Below are positions 1-12,100 of a DNA stretch of 55,188 nt, one piece after another (the first letter of the stretch is position 1; each line of letters begins with the position of its first letter). Both the position numbers and the translations under genes were made by a program. This DNA comes from Ophiothrix spiculata (lineage: Eukaryota; Echinodermata; Ophiuroidea; Amphilepidida; Ophiotrichidae). The stretch lies in NCBI GenBank assembly GCA_000969725.1, contig JXSR01S008002.1; one strand, written 5' to 3'. The notes under the pieces are model-generated. The model saw nothing but the letters and a program-made list of their open reading frames with translations. It ran no database searches and was not told the origin of the DNA.

Positions 1-1775
1 GGGGGTTGTGATATAATGACCTCTAGAATACATTTCAAGACCTAATTCCAATTTTTATGTTAACTTTTTAATTTCAGAAAAACAAATCACACACCTTTAA
101 CATACCAAAATCCATGCACCTTTAATTAGCAATACTTACAATGTCCCAATGACATACGAAATCAAAAATAAGACATGTCGTAATAAGCTAAATTAGCGCA
201 GATGTTAAACAATGGTTAGCATAGCCTAATACTGTTATTTCTTTAAAATATTGTTTTGGATATCGTGCGTAAATCTTTCTCTATAACCTTGAAATCTGAG
301 CATTAAAACTAATTTAATACCTTAACCCTAATTTGAAAGGCTTACCCTTACCCTGAACTTTAATTCTTACAAAGAATCAAATCTTAGAGATTGTCTAACC
401 TAAAATCATAATTCATGATCGTACATCATAACAGTTTTGGTTTATTAATTGTCAATTCACCAAAAGACCCATTAAAGTTAAGCTTAATATAACTATACAA
501 TTAATGTCAAAAGCTATCTTCAGTAGATAGCAAGTTTTATAAGATGTTTATGAACTTGTGTGCTTTTAAATTACCAATTATACCAACTACTATCTTCAGT
601 AGATAGCAGCAACATTTTACTAAAGGGCAAAACACACAGAGGATAAAACGCAATGTGACATAACGACAAATCAAGTAGCGGACAAAATGGGGTAAAGACA
701 AAAACGGCAAATGGACAAAGTAAAGAGTGGGCATATTGAGCATCAGACTAATAAATGATCAGACAAAATGAAAAACAAACAAAACGTGGAATGGATGATT
801 CCATTATCTGACAAATCATAGCGGATGAATCAGCAACCGACGAATCGATAGCAGATGAAAAGAGGTGTTGCCGTCAAAAAACAGGTCTTCATTGACTAAT
901 TAAAACATAATTATGCAGATTGATTTTTTTAATAATTCATGAAAAATGCTGTAAATGTCTTCGAAATGTTGAAAAACTATTTTTGGTGGTTAAAAAATAG
1001 TTTCCATCTCTAAATATTCAATTTGTAATCAGTTAATTATTAGTTAATTGATAACTGATCAATTACATGGCTAATTAGTGAATATCAAATATGATCAAAT
1101 ATCAAATCATCTTTAATTAGTCAATTGACTAACTGAATGATGCAGGACTAGCTCACAACGGACTAATTAATGGTATATATCTATCAGAAATTATAAATTT
1201 AATTTGTCATTCAGTTAATCAGTCAATTAAGACATGTTTTTTTGACTAATTAATGTTTTCAGTGTATTGGTTTATTAAAATTGTTTTAATAATTCTTCAA
1301 TCAAATTTTGTTATCTTAATAAGTAAATGTTTCTTCTTTTTCCATCTTCTTCTTCTTCTTCACTCTTTCTCTTATCCATTTTCAACATTTTCTAGACCCA
1401 TGTCCAGGACCTTCTCAGCGGGCCTTAAGTGTACAATCCAACAAACGCGATGCGCTCACAATGTTCTATTTTCTTACATAAAGCCAAGAGGATAACAAGA
1501 GGATAAAAAAAAGTGACATACGAGGTCACTGGGTTGAGAACAATCACACAAGACCACCCATGAAATGAGAGGACTTAGAAATAACTTTATTTAAAATACA
1601 TATGTGTTTATTGAGCTTACAACAAAACAGATGAGCTTTTGACCACTATACACTTCATTAGTATATACTGAGTACTTTTTAACTTGATACAGCATATGAC
1701 ACGAAAAATAATAACACTTACTTATTACTATATACATATGGTAACTAGCATATGCATCCCACTATGATTCTAATT
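1..1775. other. Non-coding AT-rich stretch with small inverted words
   Basis: No exon recognised. Holds two copies of the short palindrome GCTATCTTCAGTAGATAGC (or its core) at about 511-530 and 591-608, a purine-rich stretch of loose GACAAA/CGGAT repeats at about 655-865, and an AT-rich part at 1020-1260 full of TTAATTAGT/ACTAATTAA words. A TTC/TCT-rich tract lies near 1340-1375. Confidence 0.5.
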
Positions 1776-2131
1776 AGGCCAACAAAAAAATTGTTTGGTT
1801 GCCCTCCACCGACCGACCCTATTTTTCAGCCCGACCCAAACTTTTTTTTAATGATTTTTTTTCCCTCAAAAAGATGCAAAAGTTACCGAAAACTACAAAG
1901 AAAAAATGTTATATTTTTGCTTTTTTCAATATTCAACCCTCAAAATGTTTAGGATGTCCCAAATCAATACAAGAGGTATTTGATTGTTTCGATTTGGATG
2001 TCGCGGGTAAGTTGTTAAGGCTGGAGCGGCCGATCGACGTAGCGATCCGTTGAAGAGTATTGAAAAAAAAAAACGACCAACCAAATCTCTTTGAAAAAGC
2101 GGGAGGGCAACAAAACAATTTTTTTGTGCCT
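1776..2131. mobile_element. MITE with about 30-bp inverted ends and TTA duplication
   Basis: The left end GGCCAACAAAAAAATTGTTT pairs with the right end at about 2103-2130, with GTTGCCCTCC on both inner sides. TTA flanks both ends, a 3-bp target duplication like that of PIF/Harbinger elements. A related partial copy is at about 12480-12666. No transposase. Confidence 0.7.
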
Positions 2132-2521
2132 TACTATTATAATTTCTTTACCTTGATCATAAAAACTAATACAATCCATGCAGAAACCTGAGAGAAAATT
2201 TCTTGACAATTCTTTGTGGATACCACATATATTGGCGGGATACAGTACACTGACCAGCCCATGTAGTGTCGGCCACGATGTTGACATAATGGTTTTCAAG
2301 TAACAGTTTATTCAATTCATGCTAACGTCAACTATGGGAGCTGATATTCAGTTGCAGATACATGATTAGACAATCTATAAAAATAAAACTTAATGAAATG
2401 ACACGCCAGTATATATGGAAAGCATATATGTGCATGTTTTTCATATTTCTTGAACTACAACAAGATGGGAAAAACATGAATACCAACAAGTAGTTACGTT
2501 ACGTAGCTTCTTACACAATCA

Positions 2522-2767
2522 GCCCAACACATGCTACCTGGTTCCAAACAAAATAATAAGTCTATAGTGGTTCCACTAATGACACATATTAACTCAACAG
2601 CATGCGTGCACACAGAAAAACAGACATACTTTCACTTATTTGTTGTTCACAAACTCATTGGTGCAGTGATGGCCTCATGGTCTATCATAAGACTCTTTTT
2701 TTATAACACATTACCATGATAATGTTTATTTTGTTTGTTTTGAACCAGATCCCACATGTTTGGTGTT
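2522..2767. mobile_element. MITE, ACACATGCTACCTGGTTCCA family, copy 1
   Basis: Left end CCCAACACATGCTACCTGGT is an imperfect inverted match of the right end near 2740-2765. The same outer and inner sequence recurs at 8246-8445, and one end recurs at about 36140-36190. Non-coding. Confidence 0.65.
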
Positions 2768-3135
2768 ACTCGTATAAATTATGATGTGTCACATTGAAAC
2801 CTATAACAGACAATTTGCAAAACTAAAAGGTAATTATAATACTCATATACAGTGATATTACTGGCATACAACATGCCGCAACAAATGAAAAATTTACATT
2901 TTATCATCATTTCATTGAAACTACAGAATATATTATTATTAACCGCCTTGACATAACCATAAAATTACTAATATCATCTTTTTATTGATGCAATTCACTA
3001 AGTCATGTTAAATACAGTCAAACTAATCTACGGAAAATATGAATGAACCCTTTAGTTATACCTAAAGTTTTGACAACCATCATAAAACGGCTTGGATCTA
3101 TCTACATGAGATTTTCTGTTCACAATAGTCATGTC
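2768..3135. other. No recognised feature
   Basis: AT-rich intergenic sequence between two MITEs; no exon, RNA gene or repeat that I can name. Confidence 0.4.
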
Positions 3136-3790
3136 CAAGGGATGGGGTGCACACAGATTTGGAGCTTTACACAACCGCGTTCAAAAATTTTTTTCAGACC
3201 CACCAAGGTTTTGGTCCATTTTCAAAATCATGCCCTGAACAAGTTTTCGTGACGCTTTTTTCAAAAAATGTAATTTTGGATAAAATTACACCCAAATCGA
3301 CATGTATTTTGACAGCACACATTTAGACCATGGAGTATTCCATGTTTATACATTAGTCTCTTGCTGAATTATGTATGGTAAATGTGTAGCAAGTCAACAT
3401 TTACTTGACATTATGTGGTTAGATGACACTCGTCTGTGGACCACTGCAATGATGTTGCAATTATCTGGAAATGTGTACTTAACTCTCGTATCCATAGTGT
3501 CTCGAATCGAAAGCGGAAAATATAGAAATCCCCAAATCTGATTGGGATTTCAAACAGGCTCGGCAAACAGTGGAGTTCACTCTTTATGGTGCGGAGAAAG
3601 TTGGACATGGAATTTTGAAAGAGGACCTAACACGTTAGAAACGATTTTCAAAGCACCTTTTTTTACAAAATGTTCAATTTTCTGCCCCTAAACACGTAAT
3701 GCTCGTAATGTGCCCGACTTTGAAAAAAGTACCTTTTAACACATTTTTTGAACGCGGTTGTGTACAGCTCCAAATGTGAGTGCCCCCCTC
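3136..3790. mobile_element. Foldback element with GGAGCTTTACACAACCGCG ends
   Basis: The word TTGGAGCTTTACACAACCGC (about 3159-3178) reappears inverted at about 3752-3773, with GGGTGCACAC/GTGAGTGCCC outside it. The arms diverge inwards. The interior is non-coding. Confidence 0.6.
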
Positions 3791-3913
3791 CCAGCGTTAA
3801 ACACATTTTGTCACATCCAACACATGTGTGTTGCATATTTTGAAGAGGTCTGCAACTTTGAATTTGTAGCATGTTCCAAGTTGCTGCATGGGTTTTGTGA
3901 ACTTCAAACTTAC

Positions 3914-4274
3914 TTAAAGCAACACTATAAGATTTTGATCAAAAATGGTTTATAGTAAAATAGCATAAAATGGAGGATTATGACTATCACAAAGTGTTTT
4001 CAAGTGTATTTAAGTGGAAAAAAATTGTTTTGCCACCACAAAATGAATAAAAAAGCACATGCATGCTTCCCTATACTAATACATGTGGAATTAAATTTGG
4101 GATCCCAAATTTAATGCAACAAATGGCCATGATAACAGAAAAAGTAAGCATATTTGTGCCAAATCGTTTGGAGGGTATTCATATTTACCAAAAAAACAAA
4201 CATAATAAGCCTCCCCCACCAAAAAAAAAAAAAAAATCATGGTTGACAGGGGACGCTTCATTTTTAACACTTTA
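3914..4274. mobile_element. MITE, TTAAAGCAAYACTATAAG family, copy 1
   Basis: Begins TTAAAGCAACACTATAAGAT and ends near TTTTTAACACTTTATAA. Has a central palindrome AAATTTGGGATCCCAAATTT. Two other copies lie in reverse orientation at 15543-15855 and 41779-42138, sharing the centre and the GAGGGTATTnATATTTACC motif. Confidence 0.7.
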
Positions 4275-5171
4275 TAATATAAGATGTGATCAGTTTTTGA
4301 AAAATATCAAAAATTTGCCCGTTCACAATTGCAATTTGTCACGTACATCCAATATGGGTTAGGAGATAAGATGATCCATGATCCAATGCAAGCCTCTATC
4401 AAGCAACCATTAAAACACAACTTAGGAATATTGGAAGAGCATTAAGATAAAACAAAGCATTCAATATGGAAATTAGTTATTGTTTACAATAAATTTCAAA
4501 AAGAGTAAAAATTCCATTCACATGTCACGTCCAACACGTGCATCATAGAGCTAATTATGTCTGGGGATTTATGTGATAGTTAACTAAATGCTAGAGATTT
4601 GCTGACATTTGCTACTTTTAGATCTTGGAAAACTTTAATAGGCCTCTAAAGTTTCATTTGGTTTTGTTAAACATTATCATGGGTAAATTAAAAGTGACGA
4701 AGTCCAGCTCTTCCTCTCCATTAACTTCTATACACCTCTTTTGGCCCTTAATTGTCTACATGTCATACATTTTACGACTCACCTCTCTTGTGGCTAAATT
4801 CATATATTAGTAAATCTGCAGCTGAGAAAAAATGAACAGAGTACTCTTGTCTATAAATTCTCTGTTAGACTGCACCAAACGAAAAAGTCAATAAAGATCG
4901 AGATCTAAAATTCTGACTGATCAATCTGAATGTTGTACTACCAAATTCCACCTTTGGATTACCACACAGCTATGGAGGCAACTTGCAAACACCTAAGAGA
5001 CGAATCAAGCTTCATGTATGCCAGGAAGATGGAAGAGCTAGACATTAATGAGTTTTATTTCAAACAATTCAGTCACTATATTTTCACACATGATGATTTT
5101 GAACAAAACCAAATGACACTTTTTAAAGATACACATTTCAGGGTCAGAGAAGAATAGTAGATGATATAATA
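4275..5171. other. No recognised feature
   Basis: Non-coding AT-rich sequence; short open frames here show no family resemblance and no splice-supported structure. Confidence 0.4.
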
Positions 5172-5635
5172 CGTGACCCGTCATATCGAAAGGTACCTTA
5201 AGGTTGACAAGGTAAATTACAAGATGCGGGCCAATGAAGCTGAGCATAAATCACGTCCAAGGTCAAATTTCTAATTTCATCATAAACGTTACATTTAAAG
5301 TGTATTCTATCATATTAATCAGGTTCCAACATCGAAAACATAAGACAAATGCTTTAAAACCTTAGATAAAAATCCTTTATCATTCAAGTTCTACCAGCAC
5401 AGAAACTTAAAAATTTATTTTCTCAGAACTATATCGTCACCCTAATAATTAATGGAGGGGAATGTGTATTTTCACAGCTCGAAATTTAGTTGAAATCGGT
5501 GATGTGGTACCCGATGCCCCATTACCTTATTTTTGTCACGGAATAAATTGTATGCTTGATTTTGACGGAAACGAACCACTGACTAAATTTCGAGTGCCGG
5601 AAGACAAATTCAATGTAATCACAATACCTGTATCA

Positions 5636-6088
5636 TCCGGGGTGGGGGGGGGGGTACTCAAGTAAAATGCTGCAGGCCAGGCATAACGTGACAAAGAAAA
5701 AGATGAATTAGTGTTGTTTCGAGGATAGAAGGGTGAATCAGGTGTCAACGTTTAGGGTATCAAAATTATCCATTTTCAAAAAAATTGGTATGCCTTTCAA
5801 ACTCTAGGGTTAAAACTGGATGGAGATGTTTTGAACAATTGTGGCTCATCCTCTTTTTCCCCCAAGAAAAAATCAAGTACAAGTACACCTTCCTGAGGTG
5901 CAAATTTGGAACACAGATCCGAGTACAATTTAAGTACAATTCGAGTATCAATTTGTACTCGAAATGTACTCAAATTGTACTCAGCTTTGTGTTCCAAATT
6001 TAAACCTCAGGAATGTGAACTAGAATTGTACTCGATTTTTTTCCATGGACGCTATGTCTTGAGCACTATACCTGAGTGATTCCCCCAG
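5636..6088. mobile_element. G-run MITE (element C) inside element A
   Basis: Starts with a long G run and TACTCAAGTAAAATGCTGCA, and ends with the inverted form and CCCCC. Related copies are at 51507-51804 and, cut off by the window edge, 55078-55188. Contains a 127-base inner palindrome at 5889-6015 built on GAGTACAATT words. Confidence 0.65.
5889..6015. repeat. Long near-perfect palindrome in element C
   Basis: CTGAGGTGCAAATTTGGAAC on the left pairs with GTTCCAAATTTAAACCTCAG on the right around a short loop, with GAGTAC/GTACTC words in the stem. It would form a hairpin of about 55 bp. Confidence 0.8.
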
Positions 6089-6573
6089 GCCTCTCATTGA
6101 AGCAGTGACTGGGAAAAGATAGGTGGATTAGCATCACAGATACACAAAATGATTAAATCAAGCACCAAATATCTGAATTTGGATGATAAAAATATCTAAA
6201 ATCAGATAATTATCTGAAAATTCTCATGCCTGAATACCAGTTTTTAAATGTCAACATAGCCATGATAGTTGATTTGTATCATGAAGTTTTTACCCAAGAA
6301 ATGATCAATGAAATCACTAAACCAACAAAACCAGACTGTTTTTCTTGACTTTCTCAAAAGCAAAAATTATGAGATAGGCCATTATTTTATTAGGGTGACG
6401 ATATAGTATTCTGAATCAGCCTGATGCCTTTTACCATTTTGGATGCAACTTTGCAATCGAACATCTAATAACCAAGAGTATGGTGTCATTTTAAAGCTTA
6501 AAATTTAATCTTTTATATGAGACCAAAAAATCAATTTTCATTTTGGGACCCTTAAGGTACCTTTCGGTATGAC

Positions 6574-7381
6574 CAGTTAGGACCGCGCACAGATTTTAGT
6601 GATCAAAATGATCACTGATTACAGTGAACTTTCGCAGAAAAAGGAGGTTGATAATTGCCTCAATTAAACTTCATTAAAGTACAAATGATATCCCATGATA
6701 CAGTGCAAGTATGTATCCATAGTTTCTGATATTCATGTAGCCTTCAACTGTGCAGTCGGGAACAGCTCGCTAGTCCGACAACTCGCTAGTCCGAAAGCTC
6801 GCTAGTCCAACAGCTTGCTAGTTCGACGGCTCGCTAGTCAGAATATCAAAAACAGCTCGCTAGTCTGAATTTCAAAATAGGCTCGATATTCCAAATAGGA
6901 GAAAAAATGTGCTTATTTCTATTACAGAATTCGGACTACCGAGCCTATTTGTAACCGTTCAGCCCGTATGAGCAGTAAATGCCACAAATTTCAGTTTGCG
7001 CTACAGGTGAAAATACACGTCAAGGTCATAATTTGCCGAAATATTGGTATATTCTTAAGACGATCAACAGAAAATATAGGGCTTGATAATCTTTCAACGT
7101 GTATATCTCAGTTATACGTTTTACTCCCCGACAGCATTTGACAGACCATAACTTGACTTCTGGAAATCATGTGAAGTTCATTGAGGGATCATTTTAGAAC
7201 TTAAAGCATGGTCTTTGCAAATGAGTAAAAAAGTGAAAATGACAAGAGCTGGCATTTACTGCTGTTTTCGGTGGACGGTCACATTTTAAAATTCGGACTA
7301 GCGAGCTGTTATTTAAATTCGGACTGGCGATTCAAGCTAGTGATCATAGTGATCACCGAAATCAGTGTGTGGTCCTAACTG
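6574..7381. mobile_element. Element B inserted in the right arm of A (TSD ATGAC)
   Basis: Inverted ends CAGTTAGGACCGCGCACAGA and its counterpart at 7362-7381. Direct ATGAC copies at 6569-6573 and 7382-7386 flank it. Removing B and one ATGAC restores the right arm of A so that it matches the left arm. Subterminal part holds GCTCGCTAGTCCGA tandem words at about 6766-6860. Confidence 0.85.
6766..6870. repeat. Short tandem repeat, about 15-bp GCTCGCTAGTCCGAA unit
   Basis: At least six imperfect units of AGCTCGCTAGTCCGA in the left subterminal part of element B; the inverted form occurs once or twice near 7294-7335. Confidence 0.8.
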
Positions 7382-7672
7382 ATGACGGGTCACATATCAA
7401 GGATTTTAAAAAAGCTTTGGAAACTAAATATGGGTACCTATAATACGTACAACGCTGTTTGGTGTGTTCATCCTGCGTTCATTTATTGATTTTGTGACAA
7501 AAATGGGTAGATTATTTTTGGAATTAGATGCTGAACTGTCCAATTTGTTCAATAGTATCTAATTTCATGTGTGTTTTTTTGGTTTCAAACAATGATCAGC
7601 TGTAGATTAGGATACATCATTTCAGCCCATATTTTGGGATTTTATTATTAGTGGCACTATTCATTTTCTACA

Positions 7673-8028
7673 TTAAAGGTGTAGGTTCCTATTTTAGGAT
7701 TGTATACTTTGCTTTTAACTGATTGACCTTGACCTTTGAAATGCATTGTGCCAGGTTTCAACCTTAGCTTTTGACTAGTTTTCTCTTGAGGGGCAGAAGA
7801 AAGTATGCAACCCTGTGGATGAGGCTGTTATGTAAATATAAAAGAAATGGAAAATAGGTATACCAATAATTTTACATTTTGTGCTTTATCTCTGAACGTA
7901 TAAAGAATTTGGATGTGAAATTTTGGATTCATAATCAGAAAAATATGGACTTTCATTGGCATCAAAAAATATACTACTTCCGGTTGAGCCCTTGGGGATG
8001 AGAATGTGATCGGAACCTACACCTTTAA
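7673..8028. mobile_element. TTAA-bounded MITE, TTAAAGGTGTAGGTTCC family
   Basis: TTAAAGGTGTAGGTTCC at 7673 is exactly inverted at 8012-8028. Length 356. The TTAA at each edge is both the target-type duplication and the end of the palindrome. Confidence 0.75.
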
Positions 8029-8245
8029 TTATATGCATATCATTATTTCATGTTGTTCCATAGATAAGATGAATGATACTCCCTTGAGCTTCAAAACACA
8101 GTAAAAAACAAGATTTTGTACCTTAATTGCAAACTTCCGATGCAGTTTAAAGAATATGCACGAATGCAAATTACATCAACGTAAAAGACTTTGCAGCAGT
8201 GTTTGGCTATACCCGGTGGAAATAGTTCGCAGTTTCTTGCAAAAT

Positions 8246-8445
8246 TACCCAACACATGCTACCTGGTTCCAAACAAAATGATCATGTCAATAGTGGTTCC
8301 GCTGATAACACATATTAACTCAACAGTGTGTTTGTTCATGTTGGATTCAAGAGTACTATAATAGAAATTATTACCCATAGACTTAATATGGGTTTTAAAT
8401 GCTCACGATGTATGTTTTGAACTAGATACCACGTGTTTGGGGTTA
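8246..8445. mobile_element. MITE, ACACATGCTACCTGGTTCCA family, copy 2
   Basis: Left end ACCCAACACATGCTACCTGG and interior match 2522-2767 closely; the right end is GAACTAGATACCACGTGTTT. Confidence 0.65.
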
Positions 8446-8900
8446 CTTTCATAAATGATGTGTCACATCCGCAGCGTACTATCAATCATAACATTAGGTT
8501 AGAATGTCAAGTTAAATCCAAATATAAAGTACTTGAAATATATAATTACAGACAAATTAAAAATTGTATAACCAAAAAGTAATTAAAACATTCAAATATG
8601 GTGATTTTACTGGTTATAGTAGAAGTAAGATAATATGGATTTAACATGCATAAAATTTATTTATGTCTCTGTTTCCTTATCCATGTGTCAAATGGCAAAA
8701 TTAAGGCTCGTAGATTATTAAAATCCGGAAACTTGTTTTATATGAAAAGTGCCACCAATAATGTGCATTTGGCTACTAATGAAACTATTTTATGGTGATC
8801 AAAAAGCGGTATATATTAGAGCGTGATTTTACGATGGACAGTGTCATTCCAAACTATGAAATAAGTATGATAAATATATAAAAACAAATGGTCTTTTCCA
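8446..8900. other. 3' flank of the zinc-ribbon gene
   Basis: Probable 3' UTR and downstream DNA of the minus-strand gene; holds the candidate AATAAA at 8656-8661 and nothing else recognised. Confidence 0.4.
8656..8661 (-). promoter_or_regulatory. Possible polyadenylation signal AATAAA
   Basis: On the minus strand an AATAAA lies about 240 bases past the stop codon of the zinc-ribbon gene. Such hexamers are common in AT-rich DNA, so this is only a candidate 3' end. Confidence 0.3.
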
Positions 8901-9137
8901 CTAGAACAGGACCTCATCCATACATGTGATGGATGAGTCCATGTTGTCACCATCCTTGAATACCTCAAATTTACGTGGAAGTTCACAAACGAAGCTGGCT
9001 TCTGCATCAAACAAAAAGGACACAGGGCAAAAGTCACCATGTTCCTGCGAACCTCTGTGGCATTTCATGCACTTAAGAGTAAACTGCAGTGGTAGGTATT
9101 CTGGATTCATATCCATGCATACGAACCTATAAACATC
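8901..9137 (-). CDS. Coding exon 16: C-terminal Cys/His exon and stop (residues 420-497)
   Basis: 237 bases, enters in phase 0 after acceptor TTTCTTTCAG and ends in TAG at 8903-8901. Contains LKCMKCHRGSQEHGDFCPVS, that is C442-x2-C445-H446-x5-H452-x3-C456, a possible second metal site. I recognise no named domain. Confidence 0.75.
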   Translation of the reverse strand, partial: DVYRFVCMDMNPEYLPLQFTLKCMKCHRGSQEHGDFCPVSFLFDAEASFVCELPRKFEVFKDGDNMDSSITCMDEVLF

Positions 9138-12100
9138 CTGAAAGAAAGTAAGATAAAATGAAGTAAGTGATGTGTTAAGGAACTAAGTGAAAATCTACAT
9201 CAGAACCACAACATCGACAGAAGAGGGTGGGTCAGAAATTTTTGTTCATACACTAGCGGTTTAAAGTATTTCCGCAGAAATACTTTATTCAGCCATATCT
9301 CACAAGGCATTTCTAAAGAAACTATCTACAAACTTATGTTGCTTTTGGGCAGATCTGATAGGTAATCTAGTTAAGTGTAAATTGAGCACCGAATGGGATC
9401 AACCGCCTCACTTACGGGTAGGGGGCAACAACACAAATGGGTCGAAAATTGTGATTTTTAGGTCAAATTTGATTTGACAATACCTGGGTCAAGGTCACTT
9501 CACCACTCAAGTTGAGTAGTCATATGGAACGTGTATATGTAATAAAGTGAAAAGCATGCGATTAAAAATACTGGTCACGCCTGACTGTGCCAAGAGAATG
9601 CTTGGAAGCAAGCGAAAAATGATCCTTTAACGCCCCACCAGTTTACAAAAATAGAGTTGTGATAAATGTGGATCGAGTGTTTTGTGACGGTATATGACAG
9701 ATTGAAAACCTCTTAAAACATTTTAAAATGTCATATACCGCCAGGGACCATTCCACTTTTACCACGGCCCTATTTTTGTAAACTGGGTGGCGTTGAAAGA
9801 TCATTTTTCGATAGCTTCCAAGCATTCTCTTGGCGTAATCAAGTGTGATCAGGACATTTCATCGAATGTTTGTCACTCTATTACATATACACATTTCACA
9901 TGTCCACTCAACTTGAGCAGTGAAGTGATCTTGACCCAGGCGTTGTCAAATCAAATTTGACCTAAAAATCACATTTTTCGACCTATTTGTGTTTTTGCCC
10001 CTACCTATACGTGAGAAGGTTGATATCCCATTCGGTGCTCAATTTTACACTTAACTATAGATTACATATCAGACCTGACCAAACGCAACATAAGTTTCTC
10101 AATAGTTTCCTTATAAATGCCTTGTGAGATATGGCTGAATAAAGTGTTTGTGCGGAAATACTTTAAACCGCCAGTGTATAACTATGGCTTTCTCTTTCCC
10201 TAGTGCACTAAAATCACACAATGTTTCTAGATATAAAATATTACAAAAAATACATAATTTCAACATTTTTTCCCTCGATCGCCTTCAAAAACATTTTATT
10301 GAATATATGAATTTACTATTCATTGGAACATGGATATTTGAAGCTAGTATTTTTATAGGATGTTGTAAACATAATCACATTTATTTTACTGAAGATTCAA
10401 ACAACAGTGTTTCTATATTTTGAAAAAAAAAATGTTCTATTTTCCCCACAAATTCATATTTTGTGCCAAAAAATATAAAATACTTATTGTTTCTGTTTTC
10501 TTTTGGTCAGCAATTATACATTCAAGGTTTACTGTGGTTGCAATATTATTTATTTTTGAGCCCACCATAATCAAAAATAAAATCTTATACTATCACCTAA
10601 TTTATTAGGAACATTTAAAAACGTGTACAGTCTTTTAAATACAGAGTGTCCATGAATGATTTACACCCGGTTTCAAAAAATCAGAAAAAATACCAAATCG
10701 TAATTTTTCATAAAAAAAAACAGCTTTTCTTAATTAGTTGATGAGTCTTCTACATTTTCCATATGTTTCATTAAAATACCATGCTTCATTGCTTTGAGCG
10801 ATGACGTAATTGAAAATCTAGGCAAACGTGGTTTTGATCTGTACAAATAGTCGTGCAGGTATTATAAATACTTGTAACATGCACACTTTCTAATGTTTGT
10901 AAAGTTTAATGAATACAACTTGACCAATTTCAAATATTCTTTCTTTGGTTTTGTAATTTTCTATAATCTAAAGCACTACCTTGGAGACTTCTGAAACTAT
11001 TACACTGGACTGATTACAAAGAAAACACATTCAAAGAAAATTTAATAAATTGCATTCAAGGATGGCAATGCCAAGGGGCGTAACCAGATCTGACCGTCCA
11101 GTGGGTGGGGAGGGGGGTGGGGGGGGGGGTTAAGACTCAAGAGGTTTCTTGATTTCTCATGGTTATTATATGTGAGCGGCTTGCCACAAAGCCCTAAATG
11201 GCTGGTTTCGAGGCAGGAGCGTTCCCAGACCCTTATCTTTTGAGACGTGTAGACATGGTAGAGGTATTTTTGCCGAGAAGGCCATTTTGTGCAGACACCG
11301 AAAAATAGCTTAACTGCTATCTCCTATATGGGACCATTCATTATTTACANNNNNNNNNNNNNNNNNNNNNNNNNNNNNNNNNNNNNNNNNNNNNNNNNNN
11401 NNNNNNNNNNNNNNTAATAGACACCCATGAAAATTATTTAAATAGGTTTTAAAATTTCATGTTTCATCCCTTCCTCATCTGACAAAATAAACTAGTTACC
11501 TGGATTGTTTGATTCGACCTGAAGGTTTGAGTTATGGAAATCGCAGGCTTCTTGATAGCCGACCATACGGTTATTTCTTCCTGCATGTCATTGACTGCAT
11601 TCGGGCCGAAACTATCATTCCGCTGATTTCTCCAGTGCTGAAAGCAAGTATACAATTTAATTACACAATCTGACCAATGTAATGTAATCAACTGTTAACA
11701 TAATTTGTTGAGTGCCTTTTCCTGAAATCAGCGCCTGTTGAGTGGCTTGGCTTAGTGATAATTGAATCGGAAGCGGTCGGGTTCAAATCCAAGTAAAAAT
11801 CCATCCATCCAAGGATATAGTTTTTAAACAAAGGAGTAGTCAAAAGTGTTAGGGTAAGTAATGCGTACATATGCGTCTATACTAACTCTGACCTAGCTCA
11901 CTGAATCTCAAAATATCCCATTCGATGAGGTCACCATCTAGGCACTTTTGATCGTTGGTTCACAATTCGGGACCGTAACCTTTAAAACTGGACAAAGTTG
12001 AAATGTTGACATTTTTCATGACCTTTGACACCAGAGAAAGGAAGGACAACAGAGTTCATTAAGAACACACACCACAAATAGATCGCCTATTCATTCCTAT

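Larger units (their letters stand above)
5172..7393. mobile_element. Host foldback element A with two younger insertions inside
   Basis: Outer ends GTGACCCGTCATATCGAAAG (from 5173) and, inverted, CTTTCGGTATGAC...GGGTCAC, the right arm being split by element B (6574-7381). Arms run about 5172-5455 and 6386-6573, closing on inverted ATATCGTCACCCTAAT motifs. The middle carries element C (5636-6088). No transposase is visible. Confidence 0.75.

Noticed and set aside
1253-1495. Plus-strand open frame with a TTC-rich start
   Set aside because: Phe/Leu-rich by composition of a pyrimidine tract; no support.
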